The notes beneath the pieces were generated by a model. That model worked only from the letters and a program-made list of their open reading frames with translations, ran no database searches and was not told the origin of the DNA. A program made the translations under genes and the position numbers. 64,000 nucleotides of DNA from Malassezia japonica (lineage: Eukaryota > Basidiomycota > Malasseziomycetes > Malasseziales > Malasseziaceae). Numbering within the stretch: the first letter of the stretch is position 1; the number at the start of each line of letters is the position of its first letter. Below, one piece after another: positions 30,625 to 40,137 of the stretch. Where the stretch lies: NCBI RefSeq assembly GCF_029542785.1, contig NC_083378.1, positions 1-64,000 on the forward strand. The letters run 5' to 3'.

Positions 30625-32184
30625 ATGTCTTCCGAAATCGAACCGGTGCACTACGAAGCGCCTCATCCCATGGACAATGAGGAGTACGACACAACTGTGC
30701 CGGAGCCTCGTCGAGAGAAGCTGACCGCCAGTCAGGTACTGATGGTCGTGTGGTCCGGCATTGCTCTTGCTTCTGATGGATATAATTCACAAGCTTTGGG
30801 GTCGGCTCGAGCCATGTTTGCCGTGATGTATGGCGATGGCCCATCTAGTCCCTACACCGCAATGAAGGGTCGCTTTTCCACCGCATACTACGTTGGTCTC
30901 TGTCTCGGCTCTCTGTCGTTTGGTATGCTGATTGATCACTTTTCGCGCAAGGCAGGCGTCGTGCTAGCCACATGCATCATGATTATTGGTGTGGCTCTTT
31001 GCACTGGCTCGTGGGCCACTACTCCGCAAATGATGTTCTGGATGCTTACCGTTTCGCGCGGTATTCTTGGTTTCGGCGCTGGAGGCGAGTACCCTGTGTG
31101 CAGTACTGGTGCTACCGAAGCTGGAGATGAGACGTCATCGGTTCGCAAGTGGCGCGGTCTCATTGTTGGCCTGGTCGGGTGCACTGCCATTGACATTGGT
31201 ATTGTCTTTGGCGGTGTCCTTCCCCTGGCTATTCTTGCAGGCTTTGGCTACACAAGCACAACCCCAGACAATGCGTCGATGCATCTTGAAGCTTCTTGGC
31301 GTATTACTCTTGGCCTTGGCTGCATTATTCCTGCCACTGTGTTCTTCTTCCGCTACCGCATGGCCACTAGCTCGGCGTTCAAGAACCATTCCATGACCAA
31401 GGGAATGAGTCTGCGCGTCTACTTCCTTGTCCTCAAGAAGTATTGGCGCCGCCTTCTCGGAACTTGTTTGACTTGGTTTTTGTACGACTTTGTTGCCTAT
31501 CCGTTTGGACTCTTCACTCCAACCATTATTCAGGGACTTCCCGGAAACTCGGACAACCTCATTATTTCGATTGGATACAGTGCTGTGATCAACGCGTTCC
31601 TCATTCCGGGCTGCATTCTCGGCTCACTTTCTCTGGACAAATTTGGTCGCCGCAATGTTATGGCGTTGGGATTCTTTGCACAGAGCGTGATCGCTTTCGT
31701 CCTAGCCGGTGCACTTGTCCAGATCCAGTCGATTTTCCCCCTGTTCATTGTGATTTATGGCATCATGCTGAGTCTCGGTGAATATGGGCCAGGTGTCACA
31801 ACACTTTTGGTCAGTTCTGAATGCTTCCCCACGGCCTTTCGTGGTCATTTTGTTGGCCTTTCGGCTTCCGTTGCCAAGGCTGGCGCTGCTGTCGGAACCG
31901 TGGTCTTTGACAGTATCCAAAGCTCTTACGTTGACGAAACAGAAGGCCTTCGCGTCTCTGTTTTCGTCGGTGCTGGACTTTCCATCCTTGGCGCTATTGT
32001 TACATTCCTTTGCATTCCCGGTGATCACGACCGCAATCTTCAAAAAGAAGATTTGGAGTTCCGCCAGTTTCTCGCAGAGCATGGCTTGCCGGAGGATACG
32101 TTCGATGAGCCCAAGGTGTACCATGCTGATTCGTTCGACACGTATATGAGTCCTCACGACTCGAAGGAAATGAACTACGCATGA
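30625..32184 (+). CDS. MFS transporter, phosphate/glycerophosphodiester (Git1/Pho84)-type, 519 aa
   Basis: Single exon, ATG at 30625. Twelve predicted helices with a hydrophilic N-terminus and C-terminus. The signature after helix 4 reads GFGAGGEYPVCSTGATEAGDE, close to the GAEYP motif of Git1-like and the GGDYP motif of Pho84-like permeases. DKFGRRN follows helix 8, and SSECFPTAFRGH after helix 10. Such carriers import phosphate, glycerophosphoinositol/choline or similar anions with protons. Here the setting between a PhnY-like and a PhnZ-like gene suggests uptake of a phosphonate; the substrate is not determined by sequence. Confidence 0.75.
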   Translation: MSSEIEPVHYEAPHPMDNEEYDTTVPEPRREKLTASQVLMVVWSGIALASDGYNSQALGSARAMFAVMYGDGPSSPYTAMKGRFSTAYYVGLCLGSLSFGMLIDHFSRKAGVVLATCIMIIGVALCTGSWATTPQMMFWMLTVSRGILGFGAGGEYPVCSTGATEAGDETSSVRKWRGLIVGLVGCTAIDIGIVFGGVLPLAILAGFGYTSTTPDNASMHLEASWRITLGLGCIIPATVFFFRYRMATSSAFKNHSMTKGMSLRVYFLVLKKYWRRLLGTCLTWFLYDFVAYPFGLFTPTIIQGLPGNSDNLIISIGYSAVINAFLIPGCILGSLSLDKFGRRNVMALGFFAQSVIAFVLAGALVQIQSIFPLFIVIYGIMLSLGEYGPGVTTLLVSSECFPTAFRGHFVGLSASVAKAGAAVGTVVFDSIQSSYVDETEGLRVSVFVGAGLSILGAIVTFLCIPGDHDRNLQKEDLEFRQFLAEHGLPEDTFDEPKVYHADSFDTYMSPHDSKEMNYA

Positions 32185-32554
32185 TCACGAAGTGGCTTTC
32201 GTTTGGTTTTGGATTTGTATAGCATAGAATAGGGCCGAGTGAGAACGTAATGAATTGTGCAATGCTGTACTACGACTTTGAAAAATCTCTACGGAAAATA
32301 AATCGTAATTGTCATATTCGAATAGGTCTTGTGAAGACTACACACTACAAAGGCACGCCTGGCATAGGCGTCATAGGACCAATGTACCGGTTGCACGTTT
32401 TGCCTTGCTAGAGGAACGACACGTGGGGAAAGCTCGGCGAAAGTCCGAGTCGGAGACTTTACCGATAGTGCATCGGTCTTTTGTCCTCCCCGCACAAGTT
32501 TAAATTACAAACTTGAGTCGCCACTTGGAAGACACTAGACGGTGTTTTTATGAC
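32185..32554. promoter_or_regulatory. Promoter region of the PhnZ-like gene
   Basis: About 370 bp. It holds two overlapping inverted repeats of Zn2Cys6-target form: CTCGG-N7-CCGAG at 32433-32449 and CGG-N8-CCG at 32451-32464. The first has the same 5-bp arms as the site in front of the permease gene. No gene is seen. Confidence 0.4.
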
Positions 32555-33226
32555 ATGGAAGAAAGAGTGCCCCAAACCCCAAAGGCCATTGCAGAGCACA
32601 TCACTTACATCTTTGACTTGTTGGAGGAACAAGGCAAAGGTGACTATCTCGGTGAATCCATTTCTCAGCTGGAGCATTGTCTACAGGCCGCCTATTTCGC
32701 TACTGAAGAAGTCGATGACGAAGAGGCCATTATTGCTGCACTGCTCCATGACATTGGACAATTTCTTCCTCTCTCAGAGCTCAAAGTCTGCAGCAGTGCC
32801 CGCAGCATGATTGACCAAGACATGGGAGCAAACGTTGGCCGACATGGTCATGATGTTCTTGGCCAACGCTGGCTGCTACTGCACGGCTGGCCCAAAAAAG
32901 TAGCTGACCTTGTTGGTGCACATGTCACGGCAAAACGGTTAGTACTTGCCTTGCATACATACTTACCCAGCTTCCTTACCGCTACACAACCTCAATACCT
33001 CGCATCTCTTTCTAATGCGTCGCAGGCTTCGCTCCGCATGCAAGGTGGTCCATTTACCCCAGAGCAGGTGGAAGAGTTTAAAACAAACCCTTCTCATAAA
33101 GAAATGGTGATGCTACGGCTTTGGGACGACAGGGCCAAGATTGTTGGCCTCAAGACACCTCCCCTGGACTATTACCGGCCAATGGCTGAACGGGTATTGC
33201 AACGCGCAATGCTTGTTTCTGCATAG
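32555..33226 (+). CDS. PhnZ-like HD-domain oxygenase, 212 aa, one intron
   Basis: Exons 32555-32937 and 32971-33226 flank a 33-nt intron (GTTAGT donor, CCCAG acceptor). Because 33 is a multiple of three the frame stays open unspliced, but splicing restores AKRFLTATQPQYLASLSNAS, as in PhnZ. The HD signature is ALLHDIG (His65, Asp66). Spacings agree with PhnZ residues as I recall them: Tyr31, Glu34, His41, His65/Asp66, His123, Lys127, Ser145, Arg177, Asp180 for PhnZ Y24, E27, H34, H58/D59, H104, K108, S126, R158, D161. PhnZ uses a mixed-valence di-iron centre to split 1-hydroxy-2-aminoethylphosphonate to glycine and phosphate. Odd points: Gln69 where PhnZ has a His, and about ten extra residues before His97/His99. 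The ATG at 32555 is used; the frame is open upstream without ATG. Confidence 0.75.
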   Translation: MEERVPQTPKAIAEHITYIFDLLEEQGKGDYLGESISQLEHCLQAAYFATEEVDDEEAIIAALLHDIGQFLPLSELKVCSSARSMIDQDMGANVGRHGHDVLGQRWLLLHGWPKKVADLVGAHVTAKRLVLALHTYLPSFLTATQPQYLASLSNASQASLRMQGGPFTPEQVEEFKTNPSHKEMVMLRLWDDRAKIVGLKTPPLDYYRPMAERVLQRAMLVSA

Positions 33227-33343
33227 TGAAACGAGTTCTTGTACATCTTGTAGCTATCTGTTAGATTCATCGCATGGGTGCTCTTAATGTAATATCGACA
33301 TATCCAAATGAGAGGAGTACAACTCGCATGAAGCGAATCAAAC

Positions 33344-34923
33344 TTAGCAAGGGTATCGGAATGTAGGTCGTTCTTTATCGGTAAGGTCAGATAAGTCAAC
33401 CTGGAGTTGTTCTTCAGCGTCCAAATCGCCCATATCAGGCATGTGGGCATCGCGCATCCAGTTCCAATAGGTATGGATTCCCGAAATTGCAGCAATAAAG
33501 AGGGCGTTTACTCCAAACAGAACAATCATCGCAATCATCGGCGTTTTAGGATTAGGAGAAACACTGTAGGTCATTGGACCAACAATGTTACCAGCGCCAT
33601 AAGCCAGTTGGAGGACTGCATTAAACACGATGCGTTTTGTCGTTCCAGAAACTGCTGCGCTTTGCCAGTTGTAAAACATCGGCAAAGGAATTGAAAAGAA
33701 GGATACGAGACAAAGTCCTGCAAGGTTAGCAATTTCAACGGCAAGTATGCGTACCAGCCATACGCGATGAGTTCTTGTCCTGGCCAAGAGCCACCATCAT
33801 AACACTTCCCACGATAGCGATGGTCAGGCCAAACAAGGAAGCAATGTCACGACGGTTCCACAGGCTAAAGATGTAGGCGCCCATGAAAACAGCGACGATT
33901 TCGGCTAATCCTTGTGCCATACCAAGTAAAGATGCGTTTTCATTGCTAAAATTGAACCCCTTGATGATTTGACTGCTGTACGATGTGATGCCGCCGTTTG
34001 TTATACAGATACAAGCGTATCCGAAGAAGAACAAGTACAGGCGAACATCAAGCATTGCTTCCTTGAACTGGCTCCATTTAAAGTGACTGTCGTGGATACC
34101 CGACTGGTTTTCTGCGACGCGAAGAATTGCAATGCCTCGTTCTTCTTCGTTGAGGTACTTGGTTGTCTCAGGCGAGGATGGCATCACAAAGAAGCAAAGC
34201 AAACCCCAAGAGAAGGTAATTATTCCAAGAATGACATAAAGCTCTTGCCATTTCTCCATGTTGGCAGGCATTCCCTGCCGAAGAATACCATATGTAATGA
34301 TTCCACCAAAAATAAAAGCCCATCCATTGAAGGAGAACCACAGGACGGTTCGAACAACCTGCTCGCGCCTAGTATAGAATCGACCAGTCATCAAAATCAA
34401 GCCAGGCGTGACTGCAGCTTCAAATGCGCCTAGGAAAAAGCGTACAGCCAACAGTCCGCCATAGTCGTGGCAGGCTGCGTGGAGGGCAACCACGATGCCC
34501 CAGAAAGTAACGATACCAGATACATAGCGGTTCAGAGTGACATGTTGAAGGAAATATCCATGAATGGGCGTTCCAAACAAGTAACCAAAGTAAAATATAC
34601 TGTTAATCCAGGTAAACTGCCAGCTCGAGGCCAAGTGCGTCTTTGCTTTAATGTCAAGGAGTGCAGCAGAGTTCAACAGGATCTTGTCAAGCATTTGCAC
34701 TAAATCGGTTAGTATGTCATGGTTTTGAATACGTACAAAGCACGCATCCGCACATCAGTGGCACTAGCAAGAGGTCAATTTTCCGAAGCACTTTCTTTTT
34801 CTGCTCCTCTGTTGGCTGCCACTCTGGGACGTATTCGAGAACTTCGACGGTCTTGCTCTCATTATCCACTTTGGTTGGATAGTCCACTTTCGCATCACCT
34901 TCAAGTTTCTCGAGGTCTGTCAT
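33344..34923 (-). CDS. MFS permease, Dal5/Tna1 (anion:cation symporter) type, 501 aa, two introns
   Basis: Exons 34737-34923, 33755-34699 and 33344-33717; introns of 37 nt each (34700-34736 with TACTAAC; 33718-33754 with GCTAAC). Splicing joins CGCVLLQMLDK and SSRMAGLCLVSFF, both matching the paralog at 38307-39850. Twelve helices; signature RFFLGAFEAAVTPGLILMTGRFYTR belongs to the allantoate/nicotinate/pantothenate permease family. The ends FYNWQSAAVSGTTKRIVFN and DLTDKERPTFRYP are conserved. It would import an organic anion. It converges on the PhnZ-like gene (118 bp between stops), so it may or may not belong to that cluster. Confidence 0.85.
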
Positions 34924-35185
34924 AGTGTGGGGCTTGAGGCGACGGGCCCGCTTGTCGGGTGACCTTTATTGCTACCATGGCCAAGACATCTCTTATCGGG
35001 AGGTTCCTTGTTGGGCGAAACAGAAATTGATAAGCGATAATTAGCTCCAACGCTTATCTGACTGCTAAGCCAGCCCCGCTTGCCATACCGCCTTATCAAT
35101 GTCACCTGCGCAGGAATGCCGAGCCCGGCCATAAACGGAGATATAACTAATTCAGCGGCATTGCACCATGCTTGAACTACGCATC

Positions 35186-35992
35186 TTATTTTTTTGCCAG
35201 TAAAGTGCCGTGGGGCACCATGTAGTAACCATTAGCTGAGTTTTTCCATGATGCCCACGCTTGAGAGATAGCTTGTAGCTGGCCTTCACCGGCACCTTGA
35301 AGTTTGGCCTGCCTTGCAAAGTTGGGCCCAATGACACGTTTTTCCCATATGCCTCCCCAGTATTGGCGCCCATCTGGGGTGGCATAGCACCATGTATAGG
35401 CTCCTGGCGTGACATCCGTGAAGCCCGCTTGCTGAGCCCAATCCAGTAACCTGCGGCCTGCATCAGGCTCACCTCCATTCGAGCGGGCGATGCTAATGTG
35501 AAGCTTCCTCCATTCCTCGAGCAATGGGTCTGCAGGGAACCATGCATGTGAGGAGAAATCGCTTTCCATCGCTGCAGCCAATCCTCCGGGCTTGAGCACG
35601 CGCTTCATTTCTTTGAGGGCTTGGACAGGATCTCCCACATGTTGAAGGACCTGGTGCGCATGGACAACATTAAACGTGCTGTCATCAAAGGGAAGGGCAT
35701 GTATGTCTCCTACGGAATACTCAAGAGCCACATTGCGGCGTTTTGCCTCCTCTCGTGTGATACTGATCGCCTCCTCGCTCATCTCCAACGCCGTCACTTT
35801 ACTTACAATTGCAGCGAAATCACACGTAATAGTACCCGCGCCAGACCCAATATCGAGTAAATGATAACTCGACTTCAAGTGTGGCAAGAGGTACTCGGCA
35901 GAATTACGTACAGTCCGCCATTGGTGCGTAGCCAGTACGGAGCTATCATACCCTTGCGTGTACGTGGCCTTTGAAGTTTGACTCTCGCTCAT
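35186..35992 (-). CDS. Class I SAM-dependent methyltransferase, tandem copy 1 (268 aa)
   Basis: The start ATG at 35992 (MSESQTSK) is chosen by alignment with the two sister proteins; another in-frame ATG lies at 36034. Motif I is LLDIGSGAGTITCDF, followed by VTALEMSEEA (acidic loop), GDIHALPFDD and VLKPGGLAA. This is the UbiE/Coq5-like (Methyltransf_11) fold. The substrate is unknown; the absence of signal peptide or membrane helix places it in the cytosol. The copy is the most diverged of the three. Confidence 0.85.
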   Translation of the reverse strand: MSESQTSKATYTQGYDSSVLATHQWRTVRNSAEYLLPHLKSSYHLLDIGSGAGTITCDFAAIVSKVTALEMSEEAISITREEAKRRNVALEYSVGDIHALPFDDSTFNVVHAHQVLQHVGDPVQALKEMKRVLKPGGLAAAMESDFSSHAWFPADPLLEEWRKLHISIARSNGGEPDAGRRLLDWAQQAGFTDVTPGAYTWCYATPDGRQYWGGIWEKRVIGPNFARQAKLQGAGEGQLQAISQAWASWKNSANGYYMVPHGTLLAKK

Positions 35993-36080
35993 GGTGGTAA
36001 AAGGTAAAAGTGTGGAGCAACTACGTTGAGTCATTTACGCGCACGGACCAACAAGGGCGGTTGCCACCTGGGTCGAGCGA

Positions 36081-36872
36081 CTACTTCCTAGCCACGATTG
36101 TGCCTTGGGGCACCATAAACCATCCATTCTTCGAATTCTTCCAGCATGTCCAGCCATCAGAAATGTCTTGCAGCATTTGCTGTGAAATGCCCCTTTCCCT
36201 AGCTTGGTCTGCAATGCTAGAGTTCAGAATTCGCTTTGCCCACATTCCACCCCAATAATCCCTGGTCTCGGGTGTGGCAAAGCACCACGCGGTAGCTCCT
36301 GGTGTTATATCAGTAAATCCAGCTCGAAGGGCCCAGTCCAAGAGCATGCGTCCAGCATTGGGCTCGCCTCCGTCGGACCGCGCAATGTCAATGTACAGCT
36401 TCCTCCATTCATCCAACATGGGGTTGTCAGGGAACCAAGTAAAAACCGCATAGTCGCTGTCACAAGATCCCACAATACCACCAGGCTTGACTACTCGCCG
36501 CATCTCTTTGAGCGCTTGAACCGGGTCCTCCAGATGCTGGAGGACTTTGTGTGTGTGGACAACATCGAACGTGTTGTCTTCAAAGGGTAGCGCATGTGCA
36601 TCGCCAGTCGCATATCCAAGCTCTACATTGCGGCGTTTTGCTTCTTCACGCGTAATGTTGAGCGCTTGGTCGTTTAGCTCGAGAGCCGTCACCCTGCCTA
36701 CCAATTCGGTAAAGTCACAAGTGATCGTTCCTGCACCTGAGCCTAGATCCAGTAGATGCTGTGTCTTGTTCAAATACGGGAGGAGATACCCGGCAGAGTT
36801 CTGAACGGTACGCCATTGATGACTGGCAAGAACAGATTTGCTATACCCATGCATGTAGTTACCTGGGCTCAT
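36081..36872 (-). CDS. Class I SAM-dependent methyltransferase, tandem copy 2 (263 aa)
   Basis: The ATG at 36872 begins MSPGNYMHGYSKSVLASHQW. It is closely similar to copy 3 along the whole length. Motif I is LLDLGSGAGTITCDF; the acidic loop is VTALELNDQA; post-motif GDAHALPFEDNTFDVVHTH. One change, VHTHKVLQH where the sisters have VHAHQVLQH, lies near the active site. Confidence 0.85.
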   Translation of the reverse strand: MSPGNYMHGYSKSVLASHQWRTVQNSAGYLLPYLNKTQHLLDLGSGAGTITCDFTELVGRVTALELNDQALNITREEAKRRNVELGYATGDAHALPFEDNTFDVVHTHKVLQHLEDPVQALKEMRRVVKPGGIVGSCDSDYAVFTWFPDNPMLDEWRKLYIDIARSDGGEPNAGRMLLDWALRAGFTDITPGATAWCFATPETRDYWGGMWAKRILNSSIADQARERGISQQMLQDISDGWTCWKNSKNGWFMVPQGTIVARK

Positions 36873-37298
36873 GATGGAAGGTGGAAAATCGATATGAAGT
36901 CCGTGCAAGTGTTGGGCTTCATGGCCATCATTACGTCATACACGTACCTCACCAGACTTACCCTTCTTGGGCTGCTTCAGCAGTTCGTTGCCCTGGGTTT
37001 AAAAAGAATGAGTAATCATGGCTTCTAAAGTAAGCTCATAGCATCACACCGTTACACAATCATCTATGTACACGTGGATCACAACGGCTAGATTAAGCAT
37101 CCTAGGGTGCAATTTGTAAAGACAATATCCAAGCAGCTCTGGTAGTTTTGGGTCCCGCATTGGGCCAGCCTCTCTTCAAGCAAGCGGCATGCATTGAAAG
37201 CTTCCCTAGTCTTCGCTCATTGAGCTTGCTGACAGCCAGATATTCCGAAACCATTTCGGCGCACGGTCCAGGTCGTTCAATTTATCGGTTCGCATGCC
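36873..37298. other. Intergenic spacer between methyltransferase copies 2 and 3
   Basis: About 426 bp with no supported gene; it carries the promoter of copy 2. Confidence 0.5.
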
Positions 37299-38090
37299 TT
37301 ATTTTTTCGCCAGTATTGTGCCATGGGGTACCATCAGCCATCCGTTCGGAGAATCCTTCCAACAATTCCATCCGTCAGAAATGTCCTGAAGGGTTTGTTG
37401 GGGGACGCCTTTCTCCCTAGCTTGCTCTGCAATGCGCGATGTGAGGATGCGCTTTGCCCACATGCTACCCCAGTACTCCCTACCCTCGGGCGTAGCAAAG
37501 CACCATGTGGTAGCACCTGGTGTGACATCAGTGAAGCCTGCACGAAGCGCCCAGTCTAGTAGCATGCGGCCTGCATTTGGCTCTCCTCCATTGGAACGCG
37601 CAATGTCAATGTACAGTTTTTTCCACTCATCCAATATAGGGTTCTCTGGGAACCATGTAAAGATTGCATAGTCGCTGTCGCGCGCAGCCACAATACCACC
37701 GGGCTTGATCACACGTCGCATCTCTTTCAGAACTTGGACGGGATCTGCAACATGCTGAAGGACTTGGTGCGCATGGACAACATCGAAAGTGTTGTCCTCA
37801 AAGGGCAGGGCATGTGCATCGCCGATCGCGTACTCGAGCTCGACATTTCGGCGCTGTGCTTCTTCACGGGTGAGGTTAAGAGCTTCTTCATTCAGCTCGA
37901 GAGCCATCACCGTGCCCACCAAATTGGTAAAGTCACAAGTGATCGTGCCTGCGCCGGAGCCTAGATCCAGTATGTGCTGCGTCTTGTTCAAGTACGGGAG
38001 GAGATACTCGGCAGAGTTCTCAATAGTCCGCCATTGGTGGCTAGCAAGGACCGACTTGCTGTACCCATGCATATAGGTAGCCGTGCTCAT
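37299..38090 (-). CDS. Class I SAM-dependent methyltransferase, tandem copy 3 (263 aa)
   Basis: The ATG at 38090 begins MSTATYMHGYSKSVLASHQW. Motifs as in copy 2: ILDLGSGAGTITCDF, VMALELNEEA, GDAHALPFEDNTFDVVHAH, VIKPGGIVAARDSDYA. Copies 2 and 3 are the closest pair and lie head to tail. The conserved end SPNGWLMVPHGTILAKK is shared by all three copies with small changes. Confidence 0.85.
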   Translation of the reverse strand: MSTATYMHGYSKSVLASHQWRTIENSAEYLLPYLNKTQHILDLGSGAGTITCDFTNLVGTVMALELNEEALNLTREEAQRRNVELEYAIGDAHALPFEDNTFDVVHAHQVLQHVADPVQVLKEMRRVIKPGGIVAARDSDYAIFTWFPENPILDEWKKLYIDIARSNGGEPNAGRMLLDWALRAGFTDVTPGATTWCFATPEGREYWGSMWAKRILTSRIAEQAREKGVPQQTLQDISDGWNCWKDSPNGWLMVPHGTILAKK

Positions 38091-38306
38091 GGTGGAACAA
38101 GGGACTAGGAGTCGAGTCAGTGCTAATGTGGGGGATTAAGATTATCATTACGTCATACATACTTCGGAAAGATACCAGCACCCTGTGGCTTGTTTTCGCT
38201 GTCGCTGCTCCAGCGCTCCAAAGTATGAACAATCATCAATTTACAATGAGGTCCCCATGCCCTCACCCTGGTACACGTTTTTCTATGTATAGTCGAATCA
38301 GAACCC

Positions 38307-39850
38307 TTAGTAGGGGTAGCGGTAAGTCGGCCGCTCCTTGTCAGTGAGATCGGACAGGTCCATGTCCAACTGATGATCCTGATCTTGTCCATCCAGCTTG
38401 GTACCCATGGCATCACGCTTTCTGTTCCAAAGCCAGTGAACCGTAGTGAGGCACATTACGAATCCGGCCGAAACTGCGAACATGACGAAGTCCACTGTCT
38501 TGGCCGCCGTATATTGCGGAATTGCCTTGGACTGGTATACTTGAGGGCCGATGATATTGCCGACGCAGTATGCCACTTGCAGGGTAGCATTGAAAACGAT
38601 ACGCTTCGTTGTGCCCGATACCGCGCCGCTCATCCAGCTGTAGAACATGGGGTAAGATACTGGGAAGAAGTACAGCAGTGCGAGACCCGCAACACGCGCG
38701 TCATTCTGAGCCTCACTCAGCACTGTCATCATCACACCGCCCACAATGCCGATCACGTAGCCGAACAAGCAGGGAATGTCTCGGCGATTGATCATAATAA
38801 AGATCGCAGTACCAATGAACACGGCAACAACCTCGCCAGCACCTTGACACATACCCAACAGGGCCGCTAGGGGTTTATTATCGCCGTAGAAACTGTTGAT
38901 AATCTGGCTGGCAAAAATGCTGATACCGCCGTTGGAAATGTTCACTGTGCAAAAAGCCAGGAAAAAGATGTAGAGGCGGATATCCTTGATAGCCTCAATG
39001 GCCTGATACCTCTTGAACTCACTATCGTGAATGCCCGACTTGTTGGACGCAACACGCAATACGGCAACGCCACGCTGGCGCTCATTGAGGTAGCGTGTCG
39101 TTTCAGGCGAAGAAGGCATGATAAAGCTGGGTCAGAATAGGATACGCACAAGCACAGGATGCCGAACGCGATAGTCACGACGCCGACACCCACAAACATT
39201 TCTTGCCATCGGTACATCAGCGGTGCAGGGTGGATCAGAATACCGTAGGTCATCGAGCCACCGACAATCATAGCCCAGCCATTCATGGAGTACCAGATTG
39301 CCACACGAATGACCTGCTCCTTGCGCGTATAGAATCGGCCAGTGAGCAAGATAAAGCCGGGGTTGATAGCAGCTTCAAAGAATCCCAGGAAGAAGCGCAC
39401 CGCTAAGAATGCGCTGTTGTTCATAGCCGCAGCGTGGCACGCAAGCACCACGCCCCAAATCACAACAATGATCGAGATATAGGGACTCAGCGTGAACTTT
39501 TGCAGGGCCATTGCATGCAGCGGCGTGCCGGCGAGATAGCCAAAGTAGAAGATACTACCGAGCCAGGCGTAATCCTGCTTGGCGATATGAATATCGTGCT
39601 GGAAATTCATCAGGTTCGCATAGTTAAGGAGTGTCTTGTCAAGCATCTGGAGGAGGACGCAGCCGCTTGCAAGCGGAAGAAGCAGCCAATCGAGCTTGCG
39701 AAGGACTTGACGGCGCTCTTTGTCGCTCACTTCTTCCTCAGGAACGATCGCGGCGGCGCCCGTATGATCAACATGGTGCTGGCTCGTCGCATACTGTTCA
39801 TCGGAACCCATCACGGAGGCCTTTTCGGACTGGACGGGCGGCCCAGACAT
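38307..39850 (-). CDS. MFS permease, Dal5/Tna1 type, 506 aa, one 23-nt intron
   Basis: Exons 39150-39850 and 38307-39126 flank a 23-nt intron (39127-39149: GTGCGT donor, CTGAC branch site, CCCAG acceptor). Splicing yields CFFIMPSSPETTRYLNE, matching its paralog at 33344-34923 (CFFVMPSSPETTKYLNE). Twelve helices; RFFLGFFEAAINPGFILLTGRFYTRKEQ is the family hallmark. A shared C-terminal motif DLSDLTDKERPTYRYP closes the protein. Substrate unknown; probably an organic anion. The intron positions are not shared with the paralog. Confidence 0.87.
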
Positions 39851-40137
39851 AGTGGGTGGGAGGTGCGAGCAAGCCCAAGATAAGCAATTAACTATCGTGG
39901 GGTGAAAGCAGAGGGGTTTTTTATATAGTCTTCTGATTGGCTTATACGCGCGAATTTCTTCCAACCGTCAAAGGCTAGTCATGCACCATCAAATGACAAG
40001 TTGCGGGACCCACTAGGGTTCCTCACATGACTGCAAGTTGGTGTGCGCAGATAAATTTGTGCGGGGTCAGAAAAGAGCGCGCGGGGCGCAGTAAGGCACA
40101 TGAGAATGCATTCGCTGCGCATGGGGTCGTCACAAGC

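Noticed and set aside
35152..35547. 131-codon minus-strand frame overlapping methyltransferase copy 1
   Set aside because: It lies in another frame of a gene with clear methyltransferase motifs and has no features of its own.
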